Positions 56,001 through 64,000 of a DNA stretch of 64,000 bases are shown in pieces. Each line of letters opens with the position of its first letter. Positions within the stretch are counted from its first letter, which is position 1. This DNA comes from Erodium maritimum (lineage: Eukaryota > Streptophyta > Magnoliopsida > Geraniales > Geraniaceae), in the NCBI GenBank assembly GCA_963921825.1, contig OY997593.1:50700039-50764038 (forward strand), read 5' to 3'. The position numbers and the translations under genes are program-made. Below the pieces are notes generated by a model. That model worked only from the letters and a program-made list of their open reading frames with translations, did no database searches and had not been told where the DNA came from.

Positions 56001-56568
56001 AGTCATGGTATCTAATACCCATGAATCTTTGGAAGTAGAGAGATGTAGCTCTATAGAGTTAATACCGAATGAAGGCACGATCCCACCGCCCTTCCTTAGA
56101 TCATCCAGGTTTCCTGATGAAGGCGCAGTCCTACTGCCCTTCTTCAGATCATCCAGGCTATTTGATGAAGGCGCAGTCCCACTGCCCTTCTTCAGATCAG
56201 CCGTGAACTTCCTGTAATCCCGGTTCCAATGACCAGGCTGTTGGCAGTAGAAGCAGACATTCTCAGGTGTCTCATCTTTCCTGCCAAGTGCGCATGGGCC
56301 CAGCCCTTGCCACTTCCAATTCCCTTGTTGACCATCAGAATATCCTTGGATCCCAGATCCCTGAGATATTCTTCTCAGCAGCTGATGACACTTCATGTAA
56401 CTCTGATATGGTCTTAGAGACAGCCTTGTCAAGGACATATTCTTTGCGTTCAGACTTGAGGACTATCCTCAAAATTCTGTACCAGTCCAAATAGTTTGTC
56501 CCATTTAGCTTGACCCTGTCAAGAATGGTTTTTAATGACAAACTATTAATGTTCGCTGAATTTGCCAT
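53060..56568 (-). pseudogene. copia-2 gag-pol, broken
   Basis: Better preserved than copia-1 but still inactive. Gag starts at 56568 and shifts frame after 77 codons, at the same place as in copia-1. The zinc knuckle reads CFYCQQPGHWNRDY, so the fourth ligand is Tyr. The protease site reads DTM (about 56000-56015). The integrase frame (55939-55151, 262 codons) keeps the pre-integrase HHCC-like region but has Asn for the first catalytic Asp (codon 55430-55432). RT frames are 54614-54243 and 54208-53627 (193 codons); the second runs FLVL into IENDIPTL at 53936-53962 with no YVDD. The RNase H relic is at 53388-53191. The frame break between integrase and RT also matches copia-1. Confidence 0.9.
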
Positions 56569-58111
56569 TTGATCTACAACAGATAAAATTCAATCAGTAA
56601 ACTGAATAAATTTTATGAAGATCAAGCTTAAACACCAACAATCAATTCTAAACCTTTAGAATCTGAAACCAAGATCCTTGATTCACTCGATTAAGCTGAA
56701 CTAATGCTCACCACTTAATCGAGCTATGTAGGTAGGACTCCATCCAATCACATCCAATGTGACTCTTGGCTAGGGTATGTACTTATGTACACGACTTACC
56801 CTATCTGTTACCCTAGCTCAACCTCAGGCCGAGAATCGTAGTCGGGTCCACCAATTTTCAACTATGGCTCGTCACTATGTAGGTGCTCCGCTAATGCGCA
56901 CGACACCCACATATGTCGTCCAAACCTACTACCCCGCTTCCCCATGGATGCTCCGCTAATGCGCACGACACCCATAGGACGGGGAGGTAGTAAGGTGTTG
57001 ATGATTGGGAGGTATCGGACATGACCCGCTTTTACTTGTCCAGTTGTGTTCAAACTTTGGCACATCCTAGATGCGATGAGCACATCAACTACATTCCAAA
57101 TGCAATGATGCCTCAAATTACATCCAATGTAATTCTTCCTTTGAACCCTTCAACTACATTCAATGCAATGACGGTTCTAAGGGTTCACACACAAGGATTA
57201 AAATTCCAATTTTATCTTTGCATGTGAGGTGATATGCTCGGTAAATAAAGTTAAGCATGCAATTCTAAAACACATAGAATTAATCATGCATAAACTAAAC
57301 CAAGCATAAAGCGGTAAATGTGCACATAATAGCCCCCTAAACTAACTCCCACTAGCTTCTTGAGCTCCACCGACTCCAAGCCGATGCCAACACCCGAAAA
57401 GCCACCAAATGACCTTTTCGCCCTTTCTTCATCTTGAGTAAAATATTACAAATTAATACACGACTCGCAGGTCGGGAATAAATAAATATTACAAACAAGT
57501 GGTTCGACGACCACACCTTGAAAGAATAATTACACGCTAACTCTAACGGCTCGCAGGCCGTGAAAAGCGATAAATAATTAAATCGAGCTCGGGGCTATTA
57601 TGTACACCATGCCAACATCACATCACACATCGTGTTATCAAACAAGCATGTTATCAAACATCATGTGATTTTCCGGTTTTAATTAATAGCCAAGTTTCGA
57701 AATTTTTTGATGCTCGGTTTATCGAAACCGTTCAAAAATGAAACTTTTGAACATTTGATCTTCGAGTTCATCATGACGGTTCCAAACTCGTCATAACTAA
57801 CAAAACGGTTTAGCCTTGGCATATCAACCATCCAATGGTCATGCTTGGCCTAGCTCCGTCCAACGGAGCCCCGTTCGGTCCCGGTTTCGGCTCCCCGAGA
57901 GTCCCGCTCCCGAGACCCGAAAAATCAAATTTTTTTTTCAAAATTTCCAGATTTGAAATAATTTTCAAAAAATCATTTTACATGTATTAAATCCATAAAC
58001 AATAATTTAAAACATGTTATCAAACAATTTAGCAAAACAACATGCCAAAAACGAAACTTTCAAGCAAAACCGAAACTTTGAACACCGTCTTGTGAATCCC
58101 GAAGGTAGCAC

Positions 58112-58124
58112 GGCTCTGATACCA
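58112..58124 (-). other. copia-2 primer-binding site
   Basis: TGGTATCAGAGCC on the minus strand, one base from the LTR edge at 58126. Confidence 0.88.
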
Positions 58125-58125
58125 C

Positions 58126-59813
58126 TGTTGGGTCTCGAGGTAGGGTTGGAGATGAACCAACTCGCAGCGGAAAATCAATGAAAACCAAGAGACAATTAGA
58201 ACCATGAAACAACTAACAAAGAATGGATTAACAAGAGAAAAATTCAGCACTAGTTCTTACCAAAACAAGAACACCGGTTAACGAATGATTGGCTTGAGTC
58301 TCCAAGACGCCTACGTATCCACATGGGAATCAAAGCCACGTAGTTCTTCTCTTTGAGGACTCAAGAACACAAAAATGGAGGAGGAAACTAGCCAAACCCG
58401 AAATGGCCATGGAAGAGGGAGAGAAAATGTGTTTCCTATTCTTGTCTTGTGTTTGTTATGTTGAAAAAAGATGACTTAAACATAACAAAACCCATACTTG
58501 TCCAACTAAAGGCATGGGACAAGTATGGTGTCAAGTAAGGTGTAAATAGGACAAAGTATGGCAAGACAAGATTGGGTTAGGTGGTGAATCACCAACACCT
58601 TAATCCTTGTCTTGCTTACTTAGTACTAATTAATCAAGACTTGATTAATTAGTTCCATGGGCCTTGGTTGCATGGGCCTTTCATGGGCCTCTTGGAACAT
58701 GGCCCATGGCCATTTCCAACGAGGTCCCGTGATTCGCTCATCGCCTCCAAGCCTTCCATACCGGAAATGTCCAACATTATCCGACGCGATCAATCCCAAG
58801 ACTCCAAGCCTTGTCTCGATCCGTAAAGTCCTATTCACTTACGGGCACATGACCCAAAACCCAGTTTTGGTCATATCCCGAGACAACTCCCTTTTGGCCA
58901 TTCTCCATATATGTGTCAATGAGTTTCATCCTCCGGTGTGACCCTTAGGTTTATGCATGTCAATAGATCAACGTAAAATCCCATTTTACTTGATCCTATT
59001 TAAGTGGCAACTAACGAGACTTTAGTATTGCCTGACACTGCATAGCGAATCGACCCTGTCGATTCTAACCTTTCCGTCGTCCCTGTCATTATCCTTTTAT
59101 CTCCGATATCCTGATTGAGATAAGGCATAGAGCCGTCATCCTTATTATTCTCAATCACCGTTCCTTGATATGTGAGATGACTGAAGATATGATACCCAGT
59201 ATCATGTGCATGGCCATGCTATTCTTCCAGTCACTCTCGATCAAGTGGCCGAGAACCGATATCTTTCCCATACCTTAGTATGAGGGATAAATCCCTTAGC
59301 CGTCTTTCGTGTCACTCATGTAGCCCGTCCCCAAGCCAATCCTGGCCGTTATGGAAGCCCTGTTACGGACAACGTTAGGCTCAGGTCAAACTCAGTTGTT
59401 GACTACATAGCGATCACAAAGACTCCTTGGTCTAAGGATACATGACAAGCTACAACACTGAATATGTTCATGACTTAATCTATGGCACATATTCAGGGCG
59501 GGTCGTCCAATATCATGTCCCACATGATATCTATGATCAGACTCCGGAATCCCATTCCAATGACTAACAGAACGTAAGCCATAAAGAGCCATCTTTCATA
59601 CTAGTCGCTTCTAGTGAAGCTTTGTTGACTAGGGACCCATCGAGTGTGATCTATCTCGATCTATGGTTCTATTCGCATGGTGGGCATAGATCAGAGCACA
59701 CATCGATATATTACTCCAACACATAAGTAATATAAAGCCGCTTTAATTTTATTGCTAACGATGATATATACATTTGGACGTTTAGGATTGAACTACGGGC
59801 ACTAAGACTAACA
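58126..59813 (-). repeat. copia-2 LTR, right (5' LTR)
   Basis: 1688 bp, nearly identical to 51352-53039; differences seen at about 58602, 58994 and 59780. It is followed directly by GCACA, the probable target sequence, and the second copy of the 460 bp host repeat. Confidence 0.92.
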
Positions 59814-60273
59814 GCACACTAGTAACTTTCCGTAATTAAACCAATATTTACTACTTTCCCTACCTCAAGACGATCACAACAGCCGTGTCTCCTAGCTGCT
59901 GACGTCCTGGCCTAACTCTGGTCTTCTCGGGCGAAGTCCAAGTCTAGGTTTAACAGGCAAAAGGTCCAATCAGTCCCGGTAGCTCAAAAGTCCTCGGATT
60001 TGTCCAAAAGTCCTTTAATTACCCTTTTTAAATCATTTAAATTAAATTAATTTATTTATTAAAACTGTCCGACCCGGATCCGAGAACCAGACCCGGATCC
60101 GACCCGGCTGGACCCTGAACCGACCCGGACCCAGCTCCAGACCCGACCGAACCCGGTCCAGACCTGGGCCTGGCCCAAGGTTTGAGTCTTCCGCCTCAAA
60201 GGTCTGTCAAGGCCCAAACATCATGGCCCAAAGCCCGCGTTGACTCGGTCTGAGCTGGATGCAGCTCCATCAA
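59814..60273 (+). repeat. 460 bp direct repeat, right copy
   Basis: Same as 50708-51167. It continues into the rest of gypsy LTR B (CAATGCCAGGGTTC), whereas the left copy continues into the copia leader. Confidence 0.9.
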
Positions 60274-61033
60274 TGCCAGGGTTCTCCGGCCACCGCCGAC
60301 GGCGTCAGGGACGCTCGAAAGGGGAGAAAAGAGGGCAGAGGAGAGCGTCAGGAGCACGACGAAGTTCGTGGCCGTGGCGGCCGTGGCTCGAGCGTGACCA
60401 AACGCTCGCTCCCGTCTCAGATCTGACGAGCACGAAGTCACCGGCGATGGTTCCGGCTGAACTCACCTCAAATCGAGCTCGTCTCGATGGTTCTCAGGCA
60501 CGACGAAGTCGGAGGAGAAGGGAAGAAGGCAAGTGGGAGCTCGAACCGTGCGTTTCTCGTCGCTGGCGCGCTCGATTCGAGCTCAGAGAAGACGAACCAG
60601 AGGGGAACTTCTCCGGCGTCGTCTCGATGGTGCGTGGGTGGCTCGGCTTGCACACAGAAGGGAATAAGAAGGCGAGGCTTGACGATGTCTGGAGGAGAGG
60701 GAGGTCGAGAGGAGATGAGGAAGGATCGAGAGAGAAGAGGGAGAGGCGCTGCGATTCTGCCTCGGTTCGCGTGCGGCGCGCTGAAGAGCAGGGCTACAGT
60801 ATCGGTCTAGGGTTAGCTTGGGCCCGAGTTCGCGTGGGCCTGGCTCGCGCGATGCTAGGCTTGGCCCGTGCCACCGAGCTGAGCCCGGTTATCTGACTGG
60901 CCCAGTCTGGCCCAAAACCTCTTTTTTTTTTTAATTTACGCACTCGATCCAAATTTTCGATCCGTTTTCAAACCACAACGTTCCAACGAATAAAATTAAT
61001 CTTTTAGTTCTTTGAAACGAGGCGGTCTTTACA

Positions 61034-63842
61034 GTGTATCCCCCTTAAAAGAATTTCGTCCTCGAAATTTAAAACGAACGCGCTCCACTTGACCCGATCT
61101 CAGGGGACGTCCGATTAAAACTCCCTGTTCAATATCCCCCATGCACATGGAAACACTTAAACCAGTTAGTCGATACCGGAATCCTCCGTCGGTAGAGACG
61201 TCGCACCGACACACGCAGCTTGGTTGAGATTACTTATACTGGAACCGTACGTCGGTATAGGTATCATACCGGAACAATTCTCACGTGTGCCCCGCGTGGG
61301 CAACTGACCTGACCTACCATACACTGCTTCGTACGGTGCCATAATGTTACTGGCCTGGAAGCGCTGTGGTAGTCGTGCACGACCAGCTATTTCCGGACTC
61401 CATCATCGGTGCTCTTACTTCTACTGTGCTCACGTGGGGATCGTACTAGTTCCCGCGGAACATTGGTGTTCAGCCTTTACTTGTTGACAACAGGTGTGCA
61501 TCAATCCAAAATTAGCACCTACGCCCGTCCATACGTGACGGTCGTATTGCCCGATCGCACCGCAAGCGGTCTCCGGTCACAATCGATCGACGCCCCGCGT
61601 CTTGAGAGTCAGTCTATTCCCAGGATGACATCGAAAGTCGCCAAGTTCAACACAAAAAGGTTACTAAGAAAAGGGCGGTCAAACGAGCCTTCAGTTCGGA
61701 AAAGGAATGCTCACACTCAGTTTAACACGTAACCCAAGACAACGCTTGTCCTTCACCCGGAGTGAACCGTAAACAAACTCAACTGTGAACCGAATTCACA
61801 GAATTCGCCTCAATTGTGCTCTTGGTATCCGTCACCTAACAATTTTTACTGAATAAGCCCGCGGTTATCCCATAACCGATCGCACGTGCGAACTCGCACG
61901 GCACCACCCGCAACTCACGTACGACCGTATCTTGAATCACAGAAGTCACTTAACAGGCATAAACAATCACCGTAACCCAAAACCTCGGAACATAACGTGC
62001 CGGAACAACATCAGCCACGGTATCGAACTGAACATAACACCTCAGAATATAGACGTATGTCCTAACACAAGGCCTCGGTCATGCCATCCCACACCGGTCT
62101 CTTCATAACACACGGTTGCAGTTGAACACAAGGAGACCATCAAGAATGGTCAACCACTATAATCTCATGCGCATGGCACGTACTTTATCAAATCACTTCA
62201 CCCGTAACTGGGTGTCAAAACACGAGGGTCGTCTCCAGGCTTTACTCTTAAGCCTAACTTCTTAGCAAGGGTAGAAGAAAACGGAAGAGTGCGACGCCTA
62301 TGAGTTATGGGCCCACCACGCTTCCGCGACACCACTCTGACCTCATCGCCACTCGGTCACCTCTCCTGACCGGGTTGATGGCTTACTAGTGTTGTTGCGG
62401 CCCTCCGCCGCTCGGGCACTCGTCTCCGATGTACCGGCTGCCGACCGTGTAAACACACTGGCCCTCGTTCTAACGCGAAGAAACCTACCGATGTTCCTGA
62501 TCATGTCTGATTCATACTGTTAGACGGAGTCTTTGGTCGGGAGAACCCTACGGTTCTCCGCCCTCTCGGTTCTCGAGTCTCGTACGGTCCCGCAACACTG
62601 CTCAGTCGCTGCCAAGTCTTACGGACTCTCGCGGTCTCTCTGCGACCTCGTTCCACTGTTGTCGTTGTATCCACCATCTCAAACTACACCCGATTCATCA
62701 GGGTGAGAACTCGATCGAAACTCCGGGCTCGGGCCCTCTCTCGAACCTCTTGTATCGGTTCGCTTCGACCTCCACCAAAGCTGGTGTTCACGGACCAACG
62801 CTGAAATTCTGGCCTCTATGTGCCATGTAGTAAACACCCTCCGCATGGCATACACACGAGCTCAGTTTCTTACTCTTAAGGAACAACGCGCTTAGAATAA
62901 CTAACGCCACACACGAACCACAACAGCGATACTTAGTAATAGTATACTCAGTATAGTATAGTCACCCAATAGCACGCAGTAGAGAAATTCGCATACTAGT
63001 GCGTCACACATATCATATATACAAGCAGCGGTTACACACAAGTTCACACTCAGCAGCAAAAACACACCCAAGTCACACAGGCCACCGTTTACACCACACC
63101 GTAATTCCACAATGGACATCATACACTTTGTTTCGATTTCTTAACACGTCCTCTTCCTAACATAACATTCGTGTTGATCTCTCGTCGTTACAACCCAATT
63201 CAGGCGTCCCCGAATTACGTTGTAACCACTCGATATCCATCCATTCACGTCCAGCTATAGTGGCCCCTATAGCTGAATCGTGATGGTACATACACTTCAG
63301 TTTCTGTAGAAAAACGGGCATGATCCGTTCGTAAATTAAGTTAACCATCCGCTTATGCGGAACAACCAAACTTTACATGCACACAACACTCAATCACAAT
63401 TATAGCACACAACAATTTATTTCAGCTACACCCTCGGTATCGGCAATTTCACTCTTACCGCCCGACCAAGTCAACATTTCAAGTTCACCAGTCAAGCAAC
63501 GGACGACCAAGGCGGCAACCCATTTAGCAATTAATCAACCAACACGTCATAAACAGCCCAAGCATCGCTCGTTAACAAACGTCGATCTCAACCGGTCAGC
63601 ATCATGGATCCACTAAGGTGTACAGCAAACAGAGAATAAAGTACAAAATAACGTAAGGTAAAACTTAAACAACGCACTTTAACAGTCGCGACTCTTGTCG
63701 TTTCGACTCTACGCATAGGATATTTCTGACTTGCGTCACCGAGCACTATGACTTTAGCCACCTAACTCTACCCACCTAATTGACGTACGGTCCGAGGTTT
63801 TAAAAAATCATTTCAAATTGAAACCAGGCTCTGATACCAAAT
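61034..63842 (-). pseudogene. Ty3/gypsy element B interior, internally deleted gag-pol relic
   Basis: Only 2.8 kb lie between the 3' LTR and the 5' PBS. On the minus strand a degenerate gag zinc knuckle stands at about 62458-62410 (C-x2-T-x4-Y-x4-C, then PSGG). The end of protease at about 61655-61530 reads LATFDVILGID then a stop (TGA at 61611-61609) where Trp is usual. An integrase C-terminal piece at about 61360-61272 reads NIMAPYEAVYGR. The polypurine tract precedes 61033. Reverse transcriptase, RNase H and the integrase core are gone. The motifs and long LTR suggest a chromovirus of Tekay type; that assignment is by resemblance. Confidence 0.7.
63827..63839 (-). other. Primer-binding site of gypsy element B
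   Basis: TGGTATCAGAGCC on the minus strand, three bases from the LTR edge, in the same arrangement as at 331-343. Confidence 0.85.
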
Positions 63843-64000
63843 TGTCACGCCCCAAATCCGGTTTTGACCGGACTCGAGATGTGAACTAAAATAATAACTA
63901 AATCAAGCGAAGTTAAAGTAATAAAGATTAAAATAATAAACTGTAAATCATAATTTCGAATGAAAAGAGTCAATAGGTCTTAGGTGAATCGTAAAAAAAG
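63843..64000 (-). mobile_element. Ty3/gypsy element B, 5' LTR (cut by window end)
   Basis: TGTCACGCCCCAAATCCGG and the next 140 bp match 49254-49410 with only a few differences, so the two LTRs of this element are much closer to each other than either is to LTR A. Confidence 0.88.

Larger units (their letters stand above)
51164..59813 (-). mobile_element. Ty1/copia retrotransposon copia-2, with extra leader piece
   Basis: Read on the minus strand: 5' LTR 59813-58126, PBS 58124-58112, leader, broken gag-pol, PPT 53051-53040, LTR 53039-51352, and then a second PBS (51350-51338) with 188 bp of leader ending at 51164. The two LTRs are both 1688 bp with about three differences by eye, so the element is young or was homogenised. 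The unit LTR-interior-LTR-partial leader is what remains of a tandem (three-LTR) arrangement. Confidence 0.9.
49254..61033 (-). mobile_element. Ty3/gypsy element B, 3' LTR, split by copia-2
   Basis: Starts TGTCACGCCCCAAATCCGG, the same as the other LTR of this element at 63843, and ends GGCGGTCTTTACA at 61033, next to a minus-strand polypurine tract (CTTTTAAGGGGGAT). Left arm 49254-50707 plus right arm 59814-61033 give about 2.67 kb. The LTR includes a 20 bp minisatellite, a block rich in GACCCGGATCCG repeats, and a GC-rich stretch at 60280-60880 whose long frames (for example 60240-60896) are not taken as genes. Confidence 0.8.

Noticed and set aside
60240-60896. 218-codon frame
   Set aside because: It lies wholly in the GC-rich part of gypsy LTR B, with shadow frames on both strands and no domain.

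Overview
The window is plant nuclear DNA, almost certainly from a flowering plant and probably a eudicot. It has GT-AG introns, a 23-exon cytosolic glucose-6-phosphate isomerase gene, a COV1-like gene, a TRM-like (DUF4378) gene and a tandem ATL-type RING-H2 cluster. These sit between blocks of nested LTR retrotransposons, LINE remnants, SINEs, a MITE, a CACTA end and a Mutator-like element. No species can be named from the sequence alone.

Layout. 1-967: leader and partial LTR of a minus-strand Ty3/gypsy element (A). 968-8516: a decayed plus-strand Ty1/copia element (copia-1) inserted in that LTR; its 3' LTR is cut short. 8517-9336: unassigned DNA and a CACTA transposon end. 9985-15150: a LINE-like retroposon split by a 3.4 kb solo gypsy LTR (10585-14021, target duplication CATAG). 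15569-17140: a 5'-truncated LINE with zinc-binding and RNase H domains. 17380-17674: a PIF/Harbinger-type MITE. 18060-19400: a possible LTR-retrotransposon remnant.

19766-37469 is the gene-rich core, all on the plus strand: a TRM-like gene (5 exons, 925 aa), a COV1-like membrane protein (6 exons, 267 aa) and PGIC (23 exons, 568 aa). All exon joins were traced by hand and keep the frame. Several introns hold tRNA-derived SINE-like insertions. 38263-39738 is a Mutator-like element with arms of over 450 bp carrying a captured coding fragment, apparently nested near the 5' end of a polyadenylated retroposon that ends at 41478. 41700-42360 is a LINE ORF1 relic. 43474-48218 holds three tandem intronless RING-H2 genes, the third missing a zinc-ligand cysteine.

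48876-64000 is a second nest: a LINE tail, then a minus-strand gypsy element (B). Its 2.7 kb 3' LTR (49254-61033) is split by a young copia element (copia-2). Copia-2 has an unusual structure: an extra leader/PBS piece lies outside one LTR, and a 460 bp piece of host DNA is directly duplicated on the two sides, with a TCAA microhomology junction. The interior of gypsy B (61034-62842 and on to 63842) keeps only scraps of gag, protease and integrase.

The protein-coding genes do not form a pathway; each is an ordinary plant gene. The most notable signal is in the repeats. Copia-1 and copia-2 differ in orientation and age but share the same lesions: no YVDD box in reverse transcriptase, no DTG in protease, and Asn for the first catalytic Asp of integrase. 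This points to a non-autonomous copia family that spread after losing its own enzymes.
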